This document shows positions 26,636 to 34,920 of a stretch of 64,000 nt of DNA, one piece after another. A program made the position numbers and the translations under genes. Each line of letters starts with the position of its first letter. Position 1 is the first letter of the stretch. The notes below the pieces were generated by a model, which was given only the letters and a program-made list of their open reading frames with translations, was not told the origin of the DNA and searched no databases. The stretch is from Rhodanobacter sp. B04 (lineage in GTDB: Bacteria > Pseudomonadota > Gammaproteobacteria > Xanthomonadales > Rhodanobacteraceae): contig NZ_MUNV01000005.1 in assembly GCF_002001125.1 (NCBI RefSeq), positions 558,001 through 622,000 of the forward strand, read 5' to 3'.

Positions 26636-28075
26636 TCAACTCGCCGCCAAAGTCACACTGAACCGGGCACCACCGAACTCCGGCGAGCGATCGACCACCA
26701 GTTCGCCCTGATAGGCATGCACGATGTCCTGCACGATCGACAGGCCGATGCCGTGGCCTTGCACGCGCTCGTCCCCGCGCACGCCACGCTGCAGCACTTT
26801 CTCGATCTTGTCCTCGGCGATGCCGGGGCCATCGTCCTCCACGCTCATGCGCAGGCCGGGCCGCTGGCGCCCCGGTTGCGGCTGCATCTTCACTTCCAGC
26901 AGCACGCGGTGGCCCGCCCATTTGAAGGCGTTCTCCAGCAGGTTGCCCATCAGCTCCAGCAGGTCGCCCTGCTCGCCGTAGAACACGGCGCCATCCTCGA
27001 TATCGAACTCGCACAGTACATTCTTCGAGGCATGGACCTTCTCCAGGCTCTGCACCAGATCTTCGGCATGGGCAGCGATCGGCACCGCACTGGCAAAGGT
27101 CTGCCGACCGGACGTGGCGGCGCGCGAGAGCTGGTAGGCCACCAATTCGTCCATTCGCCGCACCTGCACCAGTACGCCGTTGCGCCGCGAGGATTCGTCG
27201 CCGGTGGCCGACTCCAACTGCGAGCGGATCACCGCCAGCGGGGTCTTCAAGCTGTGCGCGAGGTCGGCCAGCGTGTGCCGGTAGCGGGTACGCTGTTCGC
27301 GCTCGTTGGTGATGAAGGCATTGATGCGCTCGGTCAGCCCGGTCAGCTCGAGCGGATACTGGCTGTCCAGTTGCTCGCTGTCGCCGTGCTCGACCCGGCT
27401 CATGTCGCTGGCCACCTTGCGCAGCGGAGTCAGGCTCCAGCGCAGCAGCAGCAGCTGCAGCACGATCAGCATCACCCCGAGGATCGACAGCCAGACCACC
27501 AGCGTGCGCCGGAACACCGCGTTGTCGCCCTCGAACTGCGCCTCGGTCTGCGCCACCGTCATGGTGAGGTTCACCGATTTCTTCTCCTCGGTGTCCAGCG
27601 CCACGCCATAGCTGTAGTAGTACAGCCGACCCATGCGCGTATCGATGGGGCCGACGAACTGGTCCTGGCCCGGCTCAAGCAGCTTCAGGAAACTGAAATC
27701 GCGCCCGATCGCCGACGACGATTCCCAGTGGAAGCCGTGTTCGCCCACCGCCACCGCATACAGCCCGGAGCCGGGTTGCGAGAATTTCGGATCGGGCAGC
27801 GTATCGTTCGGCGGCAGCAGCTTGCCGTTGCGGTTTACGTCGGTGTTGGTGATGTAGGCGATGGCGAAATTCTGCAGCCGGTCGTGCATCGCGGTCAGCG
27901 CACGTTCCTTGTTCGCCTGCGACAGGGTCAGCCCGACCAGACCGAGGAAACCGGCCAGCACGAAACCGGTGGCGATCGCCGCGCGGGCCGCCAGTGACAG
28001 CGGCCGGCCCGGCGAGCCAGGCTCATTCGTCGTCGCCGTCGGTGCGCGGGATGGCAAAGCGGTATCCGCGTCCAC
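26636..28075 (-). CDS. PhoQ-like sensor histidine kinase
   Basis: This inner-membrane kinase senses an external signal and phosphorylates the adjacent regulator. It has an N-terminal helix (AARAAIATGFVLAGFLGLVG), a periplasmic sensor, a second helix (LVVWLSILGVMLIVLQLLLL), a HAMP-like segment, and the phospho-acceptor motif LADLAHSLKTPLAVIRS. ATP-binding boxes are LMGNLLENAFKWA, EDDGPGIAE and GHGIGLSIV. There is no ATG at a sensible place. The GTG used overlaps the regulator gene by about 50 bases, and a TTG 18 bases later is equally possible. PhoQ identity is inferred from the PepSY and PhoP-like neighbours. Confidence 0.85.
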   Translation of the reverse strand: MDADTALPSRAPTATTNEPGSPGRPLSLAARAAIATGFVLAGFLGLVGLTLSQANKERALTAMHDRLQNFAIAYITNTDVNRNGKLLPPNDTLPDPKFSQPGSGLYAVAVGEHGFHWESSSAIGRDFSFLKLLEPGQDQFVGPIDTRMGRLYYYSYGVALDTEEKKSVNLTMTVAQTEAQFEGDNAVFRRTLVVWLSILGVMLIVLQLLLLRWSLTPLRKVASDMSRVEHGDSEQLDSQYPLELTGLTERINAFITNEREQRTRYRHTLADLAHSLKTPLAVIRSQLESATGDESSRRNGVLVQVRRMDELVAYQLSRAATSGRQTFASAVPIAAHAEDLVQSLEKVHASKNVLCEFDIEDGAVFYGEQGDLLELMGNLLENAFKWAGHRVLLEVKMQPQPGRQRPGLRMSVEDDGPGIAEDKIEKVLQRGVRGDERVQGHGIGLSIVQDIVHAYQGELVVDRSPEFGGARFSVTLAAS

Positions 28076-28715
28076 GTACCGTCTCGATGGGTTTGAGGGT
28101 GCCTTCCGGATCGAGCTTGCGGCGCAGGCGGCCGATGAATACCTCGAGCACGTTGGAATCGCGGTCGAAATCCTGCTGGTAGATGTGTTCGGTGAGGTCG
28201 GCCTTGGAGACCAGCTCGCCGGCATGCAGCATCAGGTATTCCAGCACCTTGTACTCGTAGCTGGTGAGGTCGACCAGCTTGCCTTCCACCGTCACCGTCT
28301 GCGCGGTGGTGTCCAGCTTGATCATGCCGCAGGCCAGGATCGGCTTGGACCAGCCGCTGGCGCGGCGCACCAGCGCGTTGATCCGCGCCAGCAGCTCCTC
28401 GACATGGAACGGCTTGACCAGATAGTCGTCGGCGCCGTACTTCAGCCCCTCGACCTTGTCCTGCCAGCTGCCGCGCGCGGTCAGGATCAGGATCGGGTAA
28501 CGCTGGCCCGCCTCGCGCAAGGCCTTGACCAAGTCCATGCCGGACATCTTGGGCAGGCCCAGGTCGATGATCGCCAGATCGAACGGCACCTCGCGGCCGA
28601 GGTAGATGCCCTCCTCGCCATCCTGCGCCGCATCGACCGCAAAGCCGTCACGCTTCAGGCGTGCCGCCAGCGTCTCGCGCAACGGCGCCTCGTCCTCCAC
28701 CAACAGGATGCGCAT
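28023..28715 (-). CDS. OmpR-type response regulator, PhoP-like
   Basis: The 230-residue regulator has a receiver domain (residues 1-115) and a winged-helix DNA-binding domain. MRILLVEDEAPLRETLAARL supplies the acidic pocket, IIDLGLPKMSGMDLV the phosphorylated Asp, and LTARGSWQDKVEGL and DDYLVKPFH the switch residues. The DNA-binding part contains LTSYEYKVLEYLML and VRGRGYRFAIP. Its ATG shares a base with the stop of the PepSY gene (TGATG), and an AAGGAG site precedes it. It heads the signalling half of the pepSY-phoP-phoQ operon. In Xanthomonadales PhoPQ responds to divalent cations or acid; this is analogy. Confidence 0.92.
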   Translation of the reverse strand: MRILLVEDEAPLRETLAARLKRDGFAVDAAQDGEEGIYLGREVPFDLAIIDLGLPKMSGMDLVKALREAGQRYPILILTARGSWQDKVEGLKYGADDYLVKPFHVEELLARINALVRRASGWSKPILACGMIKLDTTAQTVTVEGKLVDLTSYEYKVLEYLMLHAGELVSKADLTEHIYQQDFDRDSNVLEVFIGRLRRKLDPEGTLKPIETVRGRGYRFAIPRTDGDDE

Positions 28716-29035
28716 CAGTGTCTCTCCTTGCTGCCCGCGTTCTTCACGGGCGGGTTCTTGGTTGACTGTGCCGGGACTGAATTCTTGCTCGCCTCGGAGG
28801 AAACCACCAACTTCTGCACATGCCCGTCCGGCGTGAGCACCTTGATGAAATACTTTACCCCACGACCCACGCGGTGCTGTTCGGCCGACAACACCTTGCC
28901 GCCGGTTTCCTGCTGCACCTTCAGCACCGCCTGATCCAGCGTGATCCCCGGCTCGGCCGACTGTGCCGATGCCGTCGCCGCGGCAACCAGCAGCCATATC
29001 AGCAGAACGGGAATGAAGTTTTTGTGGGTTGTCAT
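28715..29035 (-). CDS. Secreted PepSY-domain protein
   Basis: A 106-residue exported protein. The signal peptide runs through FIPVLLIWLLVAAATASAQS. The rest forms a single PepSY domain (ITLDQAVLKVQQETGGKVLS and VKYFIKVLTPDGHVQKLVVS), followed by a Lys/Asn/Ser-rich tail. PepSY domains are thought to inhibit peptidases or modulate sensors. It is the first gene of the two-component operon and overlaps the regulator start by one base. Its location suggests it might act on the sensor kinase in the periplasm, which is inference. Confidence 0.85.
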   Translation of the reverse strand: MTTHKNFIPVLLIWLLVAAATASAQSAEPGITLDQAVLKVQQETGGKVLSAEQHRVGRGVKYFIKVLTPDGHVQKLVVSSEASKNSVPAQSTKNPPVKNAGSKERH

Positions 29036-29117
29036 GCGTGAAGATCCCGCCCGGCAGAAGCCGAGGCGCTCAGCGTAGGCAATCGGGGCTGAATACTGAC
29101 CTGACGGCCGTCGGCTG

Positions 29118-30122
29118 TCACGCGGCCACCGAGCATGGCGCCAGCGCCTGCTCAAGCAGGGCCCAGCCGGCCCCGGGCAGATGCGCCCCTTCGCTCAGGG
29201 TGCGCCGAAACGCGCGCGCCCCCGGTTCGCCCTGGTACAGCCCCAACAGATGCCGGCTGATGTGCTTGAACGCGGTGCCGCGCGCCAGCTCCGCCTCCAC
29301 ATACGGGCGCAGGTGACGTAGCACCTCGTCGCGCTGCGGCAGCGGCTCGTCGTACAGCGCCGCCTCGACCTGCGCCAGCAGGTACGGATCATGATACGCG
29401 GCACGCCCCAGCATCACGCCATCCAGCTGGGCCAAATGCGCCCGCACCTGCTCGACCGTGGTGACGCCGCCGTTGATCACCACGACCAGCCCCGGGAATT
29501 CGCGCTTGAGCCGATATACGCGCTCGTAGTCGAGCGGCGGAATCTCGCGGTTCTCCTTCGGCGACAAGCCTTGCAGCCACGCCTTGCGCGCATGCACCAC
29601 CAGCACCCCGACGCCGGCTTCCAGCATCGTCTCGGTGAAATGCTGCAGGCCGGCGTAGTCGTCCTGGTCGTCCACGCCGATGCGGCACTTCACCGTCACC
29701 GGCACGCTGACCGCGTCGCGCATCGCCTTCACGCAGTCGCCGACCAAGGCCGGTTCGCGCATCAGGCAGGCCCCGAAGCGGCCGGACTGCACCCGATCCG
29801 ACGGACAGCCCACATTGAGGTTGATCTCGTCGTAGCCGGCCGCGGCGCCGAAGCGCGCCGCCTGCGCCAGCTCATGCGGGTCGCTGCCGCCCAGTTGCAG
29901 GGCGACCGGATGCTCCTGCTGGCTGTGCTCGAGCAGGCGCAACTGCCTGCCGCGCACCAGCGCCGCGCTGGTCACCATCTCGGTGTACAGCCGCGCATGG
30001 GGCGACAGCAGGCGGTGGAAATAGCGGCAGTGACGATCCGTCCAGTCCATCATCGGGGCGACGCAGATACGCCAGTCGTCGGCAGGGAGAGGGCTGGTTC
30101 GTGGCGAAAGCGGGATGGACAT
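29118..30122 (-). CDS. dusA: tRNA-dihydrouridine synthase A
   Basis: DusA is an FMN enzyme that reduces uridines in the D-loop of tRNAs (positions 20 and 20a). The 334-residue protein begins with a short leader and then WRICVAPMMDWTDRHCRYF, typical of DusA. The catalytic Cys is in NLNVGCPSDRVQSGRFG. Flavin-binding pieces include VTVKCRIGVDD, VVHARKAWLQGLSPKENR and VINGGVTT. The start chosen is the ATG closest to the conserved block, since the long upstream reading frame is not conserved-looking. It diverges from fpr. Confidence 0.95.
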   Translation of the reverse strand: MSIPLSPRTSPLPADDWRICVAPMMDWTDRHCRYFHRLLSPHARLYTEMVTSAALVRGRQLRLLEHSQQEHPVALQLGGSDPHELAQAARFGAAAGYDEINLNVGCPSDRVQSGRFGACLMREPALVGDCVKAMRDAVSVPVTVKCRIGVDDQDDYAGLQHFTETMLEAGVGVLVVHARKAWLQGLSPKENREIPPLDYERVYRLKREFPGLVVVINGGVTTVEQVRAHLAQLDGVMLGRAAYHDPYLLAQVEAALYDEPLPQRDEVLRHLRPYVEAELARGTAFKHISRHLLGLYQGEPGARAFRRTLSEGAHLPGAGWALLEQALAPCSVAA

Positions 30123-30302
30123 GCCGCCATTGTAGTAGCTGGCAGCCGCCGGCTCGCCGCAGGGCGGCAGGCACAGGCGCCATGCGACCCGTTCGCGTAT
30201 CCTTGGCCGCCAGTCGCCGAGCTCGACCCGGCGCTCGCAAGGCACCGCGGCCATGCCGCCCTCCCCGCGAATCCCTGCCTCCGGCCTGACGGAAGGACAG
30301 GC

Positions 30303-31127
30303 GTGCAAACCCCGACATCCCGATACGGCAACCCGACGAGACAACCCACCATGGTGGCAATGGCGACCGAGCACGTGATCGACGTGCAGCACTGGAACGA
30401 CACCCTCTTCAGCTTCCGCACCACGCGCGATCCCGGCTTCCGTTTCGACAGCGGGCAATTCGTGATGATCGGGCTGGAGACGGATGGGCGTCCGCTGATG
30501 CGCGCGTATTCGATCGCCAGCGCGAACTGGGAAGAACACCTGGAGTTCTTCTCGATCAAGGTGGCCAACGGCCCGCTCACCTCGCGCCTGCAGCACCTCA
30601 AGCCCGGCGACCCCCTGATCGTCACGCGCAAGCCCACCGGCACCCTGGTGCTGAACGACCTGAAGCCTGGCCGGCATCTGTACCTGCTAGGCACCGGCAC
30701 CGGGCTGGCACCGTTCATGAGCATCATCCGCGATCCGGACACCTACGAACGTTTCGACAAGATCGTGCTGGCGCATGGCGTGCGCCACATCAACGACCTC
30801 GCCTATGCCGATTACCTCGAGCACGAACTGCCGCAGCATGAGTACCTCGGCGAACTGGTGCGCGAGAAGCTGATCTATTACCCCACGGTGACGCGCGAGC
30901 CGTTCCGCAACCGCGGTCGCATTACCGATGCGATCGTCGACGGCGTGATGAGCGAGGTAACCGGCCTGCCGCCGCTGAATCCCGCAACCGACCGCGCAAT
31001 GCTGTGCGGCAGTCCCGTGATGCTGGACGACCTGTGCGCGCTGCTCGACGGCCGCGGCTTCCAGGCTTCGCCGCGTACGCGCGAACCGGGTGACTACGTG
31101 ATCGAGCGGGCGTTCGTGGAGAAGTAG
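30303..31127 (+). CDS. fpr: Ferredoxin/flavodoxin-NADP reductase
   Basis: Fpr passes electrons between NADPH and ferredoxin or flavodoxin. The 274-residue protein has the FAD-binding motif RAYSIASANW and the NADP-binding motif LLGTGTGLAPFMS, and ends YVIERAFVEK with the usual aromatic/charged tail. The GTG start is supported by GGAAGGA five bases upstream. An ATG 16 codons later (MVAMATEHVIDV) better matches relatives I recall but lacks a ribosome site. The enzyme supports oxidative-stress defence and iron-sulfur metabolism in related species. A hairpin repeat follows the stop. Confidence 0.94.
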   Translation: MQTPTSRYGNPTRQPTMVAMATEHVIDVQHWNDTLFSFRTTRDPGFRFDSGQFVMIGLETDGRPLMRAYSIASANWEEHLEFFSIKVANGPLTSRLQHLKPGDPLIVTRKPTGTLVLNDLKPGRHLYLLGTGTGLAPFMSIIRDPDTYERFDKIVLAHGVRHINDLAYADYLEHELPQHEYLGELVREKLIYYPTVTREPFRNRGRITDAIVDGVMSEVTGLPPLNPATDRAMLCGSPVMLDDLCALLDGRGFQASPRTREPGDYVIERAFVEK

Positions 31128-31137
31128 CGCAAGGTCA

Positions 31138-31218
31138 AGAAGTGAGTGAAGAGGAGTGAGAGAAGCTGCGCCCTGATGCTCTACCTCTCGATATCTCACC
31201 CCCTCTTCACTCGTTTCT
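31138..31218. repeat. Long hairpin built from GAGTGA/AGAGG units after fpr
   Basis: The arms AGAAGTGAGTGAAGAGG...GTGAGA (31138-31161) and its near complement (31194-31218) pair over about 24 positions with a few mismatches, around a 32-base loop. The central GAGTGAAGAGG is perfect. Like the hairpin at 14386 it is made of short purine-rich repeated units on one arm. It may act as the fpr mRNA end, though no T-tract follows. Confidence 0.85.
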
Positions 31219-31252
31219 GCTCCAATGCCGCCACCACCGCCCCGGGACCCAC

Positions 31253-31738
31253 ATGATGGACCTTGCGTTATACGTGCTTGCCGCCCTGCTGATCGTCGGT
31301 GGCCTGGCCGGTGCGGTACTGCCGTCGCTGCCTGGGATCCCGATGATCTTCGGCGGCATCTGGCTGGTCGCCGCGGTGGACGGCTACCGGCATCTGGGGC
31401 TGTGGTGGCTGCTGATCATCGGCACGCTGGGCGGCATCGGGGTGATCATCGATTTCGTCGCCAGCACCCTCGGCGCCAAGCGCGTCGGTGCCAGCAAACT
31501 GGCCTTGTGGGGAGCCACGGCAGGCACCCTGGCCGGGATGTTCTTCGGCATCCCAGGCCTGCTGTTCGGGCCGTTCCTCGGCGCGCTCGCCGGCGAACTG
31601 GCGTCCGGCACCAGCGTGCTGCGTTCGGCGCATGTCGGGCTTGGCACCTGGCTTGGCCTGCTGTTCGGCACCCTCGTCAAACTGGTGCTCTCCTTCGCGA
31701 TGGTCGGCCTGTTCGGGGCAGCGATGCTGCTCAGCTGA
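31253..31738 (+). CDS. DUF456 family membrane protein
   Basis: A 161-residue protein that is almost entirely hydrophobic, with about four to five helices. Its glycine-rich segments (GLAGAVLPSLPGIPMIFGGI and FFGIPGLLFGPFLGALAGEL) are characteristic of DUF456. These glycine zippers resemble those of pore-forming or glycine-zipper membrane proteins, but function is unknown. A second Met follows directly after the first, so the start may be one codon later. It appears to be a single gene between fpr and the DUF885 peptidase. Confidence 0.85.
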   Translation: MMDLALYVLAALLIVGGLAGAVLPSLPGIPMIFGGIWLVAAVDGYRHLGLWWLLIIGTLGGIGVIIDFVASTLGAKRVGASKLALWGATAGTLAGMFFGIPGLLFGPFLGALAGELASGTSVLRSAHVGLGTWLGLLFGTLVKLVLSFAMVGLFGAAMLLS

Positions 31739-31814
31739 GCGCCACGACGTTCGGCACATGGCGCCGGGCCGGCGCACTCTCCTAGGCTGGGCCACCTCCT
31801 CGGGAACCGTGCCC

Positions 31815-33590
31815 ATGTCCAAATATCTCGCCATCGCCATGGCAACCGCGCTGGCTGCCGCCGGTTCGGTCCATGCCCAGACCACCACGCCCCCCGCCTG
31901 GGTCGCGCGCAGCAATGCAGACGCCCAGGTGCTGCTGGATACGCTGGCTCGCTTCAGTCCGGAGTTCGCTTCGCAAATCGGCGTCCCCGGCTACGACGAC
32001 AAGGTCGCCGACCTCAAGCCCGGCATCGACGCACGCTCGCGCGCGGCGCTGGTGGATGCCAAGGGCAAGCTGGAAAACATGCTGGCGACCGAAAAGGACG
32101 CCAACGTGCAGCAGGATCTGCAGATCATGATCGATGCCACCGCGCAGCAGATCGAGGGCATCGACCTCAACGCGAAATACCTGCTGCCGTTCCAGGATGT
32201 CGGCCAGCTGATCTTCGGCGGCGAATTTGCCCTGTTGAAGGACGACGTCGACGCCAAGCGTCGACCGTCCGCGCTGGCCCGACTGCAGTGCTACATCGGC
32301 AAGACGCCCGGTTGCACGCCGATCACCCAGCTGGCCGAGGCACAGACCACCGAGCGGCTGGGCAACAAGGCCCTGCTTGGCCCCTACAAGGGCCAGGTCG
32401 AGCAGCAGCTGGAGAACACCTCGCACTACGTCGACGGCATCCGCCAGCTGTTCACCAAGTACAAGCTGGACAACGCCGAGGGCAAGGCCGCGCTGGATAC
32501 GCTCGCGCAACAGTTGAAGGATTACGACGGCTGGGTGCGCACCACCGTGCTGCCGCATGCACGCACCGACTTCCGCATGCCCGAACCGCTCTATGCCTAC
32601 ACGCTCAAGCAGGTCGGCATCGACATCCCGCCGCAGGAACTGATGAAGCAGGCGGAACTGGAATTCGTCGAGATGCGCGGAGCGATGCAGATGCTTGCGC
32701 CGGTGGTGGCGAAAGCCGAGGGCATCGACGCCACCGACTACCGCGACGTGCTGAAGGCGCTGAAGAAACAGCAGCTGCCGAAGGACCAGGTGCTGCCGTG
32801 GTACCACGAAGTGCTCGGCCAGATCGAGGCGATCATCCGCCGCGAGCACATCGTCACCCTGCCCCAGCGTGCGATGCAGATGCGCCTGGCCTCGGATGCG
32901 GAGAATGCGCAGATCCCGGCGCCGCACATGGACCCGCCGCCATTCATCAACAACCACGGCGAGAAGGGCACGTTCGTGCTCAGCACCGGCCAGCCGGCGA
33001 AGGCAGGCGACACCAGCCAGAGCTACGACGACTTCACCTTCAAGGCCGCGGCATGGACGCTCACCTCGCACGAAGGCCGCCCCGGCCACGAGCTGCAGTT
33101 TGCCGCCATGCTCGAACGCGGCGTGTCGCTGGCGCGCAGCCTGTTCGCCTTCAACAGCGTCAATGTGGAGGGCTGGGCGCTGTATTCGGAATCGGAGATG
33201 CTGCCGTATGAGCCGCCGGCTGGCCAGTTCGCCGCGCTGCAGGCCCGCATGATGCGCGCCGCGCGCGCCTACCTCGATCCGATGCTCAATCTCGGCCTGA
33301 TCAGCAAGGAACGGGCGAAGGACGTGCTGATCCACGACGTCGGCCTGTCCGAGCCGATGGCGCGCCAGGAAATCGATCGCTACACCTTCAACAGCCCGGG
33401 CCAGGCCGCATCGTATTTTTACGGCTACATGCGGATCCAGCAGCTGCGGCTGGAAACCGAGCTCACGCTGGGGCCGAAATTCGATCGCATGGCATTCAAC
33501 GACTTCGTGATCGGCCAGGGCCTGCTGCCACCGGCCCAACTGGCCGAGGCGGTGCGCACGCAATTCATCCCCGCACGTCAGAAACACTGA
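31815..33590 (+). CDS. Secreted DUF885 family metallopeptidase-like protein
   Basis: This 591-residue exported protein starts with a signal peptide ending in SVHAQ. DUF885 proteins are predicted zinc hydrolases distantly related to carboxypeptidase Taq or M32-like gluzincins. The zinc motif is SHEGRPGHELQFAAM near residue 420, with the third ligand in VEGWALYSESEM. The C-terminal FNSPGQAASYFYGYMRI is also typical, and the length is usual. The natural substrate is unknown, with peptides most likely. It stands alone, ending at a double hairpin. Confidence 0.86.
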   Translation: MSKYLAIAMATALAAAGSVHAQTTTPPAWVARSNADAQVLLDTLARFSPEFASQIGVPGYDDKVADLKPGIDARSRAALVDAKGKLENMLATEKDANVQQDLQIMIDATAQQIEGIDLNAKYLLPFQDVGQLIFGGEFALLKDDVDAKRRPSALARLQCYIGKTPGCTPITQLAEAQTTERLGNKALLGPYKGQVEQQLENTSHYVDGIRQLFTKYKLDNAEGKAALDTLAQQLKDYDGWVRTTVLPHARTDFRMPEPLYAYTLKQVGIDIPPQELMKQAELEFVEMRGAMQMLAPVVAKAEGIDATDYRDVLKALKKQQLPKDQVLPWYHEVLGQIEAIIRREHIVTLPQRAMQMRLASDAENAQIPAPHMDPPPFINNHGEKGTFVLSTGQPAKAGDTSQSYDDFTFKAAAWTLTSHEGRPGHELQFAAMLERGVSLARSLFAFNSVNVEGWALYSESEMLPYEPPAGQFAALQARMMRAARAYLDPMLNLGLISKERAKDVLIHDVGLSEPMARQEIDRYTFNSPGQAASYFYGYMRIQQLRLETELTLGPKFDRMAFNDFVIGQGLLPPAQLAEAVRTQFIPARQKH

Positions 33591-33596
33591 ACCCGT

Positions 33597-33653
33597 CGTG
33601 GCGGCAGGCTCCAGCCTGTCGCCACGATGCCACCCCGTCATTCAATGACGGGG
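33597..33653. terminator. Double hairpin at the end of the DUF885 gene
   Basis: The first stem (33597-33609 with 33614-33626) is 13 bp with one wobble pair and reads GTGGCGGCAGGCT on the left arm. The second (33633-33642 with 33644-33653) is an almost loopless CCCCGTCATT palindrome that overlaps the end of the convergent TfoX-like gene. Together they probably terminate both genes. Neither has a T-tract. Confidence 0.55.
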
Positions 33654-34007
33654 CGCAAGTCCTGAGCGCCGTTGCGCAGCGCGCACCTGCCCGCTTCTCG
33701 CCAGCCAGCCGGCAAGCGCTGCCGTATCGCGACATACTGCCGAAGGCACGATGATGTAATGCCGGCTCGGCGCCGCACCTGGCTTGGCGATCAGTCGCGA
33801 TGCACCTTCAAGCCCCAGCAGTGCCGACTGATCGGCCGGCGCGAGTTTCAACGCCAACCCGTCCAACGTCAGCCATGCGCATGGCTGCTCGCCCAGAAAT
33901 GCCATCAGGCCGCCGAACATCGGCTTGAAACGCAGGTCGTGCGGCCGGCCAAGGTGGGTGGCAGCATCCTCGAGCTCGCGGCGCATCGCCTGCAGCGCAA
34001 CCGGCAT
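33642..34007 (-). CDS. TfoX N-terminal domain protein
   Basis: This 121-residue protein matches the N-terminal domain of TfoX (Sxy), which in other gammaproteobacteria activates competence genes. Recognisable are LRFKPMFGGLMAFLGEQPCA and LALKLAPADQSALLGLEGAS, followed by HYIIVPSAV. Single-domain versions like this one are widespread and their function is not established, so a competence role should not be assumed. It follows hemolysin III. A GTG two codons upstream overlaps that gene's stop as GTGA and may be the real start. Confidence 0.85.
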   Translation of the reverse strand: MPVALQAMRRELEDAATHLGRPHDLRFKPMFGGLMAFLGEQPCAWLTLDGLALKLAPADQSALLGLEGASRLIAKPGAAPSRHYIIVPSAVCRDTAALAGWLARSGQVRAAQRRSGLAPRH

Positions 34008-34009
34008 GC

Positions 34010-34678
34010 TCACGCCGGCGCATCGGGAAGCACGTACAGCAGGACGGCGAGGAAGTGCAGCACGCTGCCGGCCAGCACGAACGCGTGCCACAACGCATGG
34101 TGATAGGGCAGCCGCCGCCACAGATAGAACGGTACACCCAGCGTATAGGCCACACCGCCGCCGATCAGCAGCAGCATGCCACCGGTCTGCAGGTGTGCAC
34201 TGAGCGGCTTGAACGCGATCATGCCGATCCAGCCCATGCCCACGTACAGCAGCACGGCCAGCTTGTGATAGCGCCGCAATAGACCCAGCTCCAGCGCGAT
34301 GCCGGCCAGCGCCAGCGCCCACACCGCCACGAACAGGCTCCAGCCCCAGGCGCCGGGCAGTGCGATCAGGGTGAACGGGGTGTAGGTACCGGCGATCAAC
34401 AAGTAGATCGCCATGTGATCAAGTGCGCGCAAGGCCGGCTTGGCCGCGGCCACGGAAATCGAGTGGTACAGGGTGGATGCGGTGTACAGCAACACCAGCG
34501 AGGCACCGAACACCGCACAGGAGACCACCGCCAGCGCATTGCCGTGCAGCGCGGCAAACGCCACCAGCGTGGCCAGCCCGGCGATGCTCAGGACAATGCC
34601 GATGCCGTGGATGACGCTGCTGGCAAGTTCATCACCGAAGCTGTAGCGCGGCACGACAGTGCCGGATGTGGCGGACAT
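34010..34678 (-). CDS. Hemolysin III / PAQR family membrane protein
   Basis: The 222-residue protein has seven hydrophobic helices. Family motifs are DELASSVIHGIGIVLSIAG at the start, STLYHSISV, LDHMAIYLLIAGTYTPF, and HALWHAFVLAGSVLHFLAV near the end. The conserved Ser, Asp and three His form the metal site of PAQR-type hydrolases. Despite the name, most bacterial members are not proven haemolysins; E. coli YqfA/TrhA is linked to membrane-energy homeostasis. It is coupled to the TfoX-like gene downstream. Confidence 0.92.
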   Translation of the reverse strand: MSATSGTVVPRYSFGDELASSVIHGIGIVLSIAGLATLVAFAALHGNALAVVSCAVFGASLVLLYTASTLYHSISVAAAKPALRALDHMAIYLLIAGTYTPFTLIALPGAWGWSLFVAVWALALAGIALELGLLRRYHKLAVLLYVGMGWIGMIAFKPLSAHLQTGGMLLLIGGGVAYTLGVPFYLWRRLPYHHALWHAFVLAGSVLHFLAVLLYVLPDAPA

Positions 34679-34799
34679 GGGGAAACTCCTGGCAAGGCGC
34701 GGTACTACCCAACGCCGCCCCTACCTTACCCGGCACACCGGCGCTTGCATACCGATGGCCACGGTCCAGCCGCCACGCCAGCGGACAAGCGCTGCGTTA

Positions 34800-34920
34800 A
34801 ATCCCCCTTCACCCCAATTGCACGCCATCCGCATGCACTGCCGACGACACTGCCGCCGCGGATGCAACCCATCCCCCTGCCATCCGCGTTCTGCCCTGCC
34901 TCCCCGCAGGGCATTTTTTT
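34800..34920 (+). ncRNA. Candidate small RNA with C-rich loops
   Basis: A terminator on the plus strand follows no plus-strand protein gene. Just upstream is an 8-bp hairpin (CGCGGATG 34857-34864 with 34881-34888) whose 16-base loop contains CCCATCCCCC. The terminator loop itself is CTCCCC, and two more C-runs (TCCCCCTTCACCCC) occur near the 5' end. Several stem-loops displaying C-rich motifs recall the sX13 small RNA of Xanthomonas, which pairs with G-rich ribosome sites. The 5' end is unknown and no clear promoter was found. Confidence 0.5.
34892..34920 (+). terminator. Orphan rho-independent terminator
   Basis: The stem TGCCCTGC / GCAGGGCA (8 bp) with loop CTCCCC is followed by seven T residues. 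All sequence features of an intrinsic terminator are present on the plus strand, yet the nearest upstream gene runs the other way. Confidence 0.92.

Noticed and set aside
28023-28026. ATG overlapping the regulator stop as ATGA, a tempting start for the histidine kinase
   Set aside because: It is out of frame with the kinase domains.
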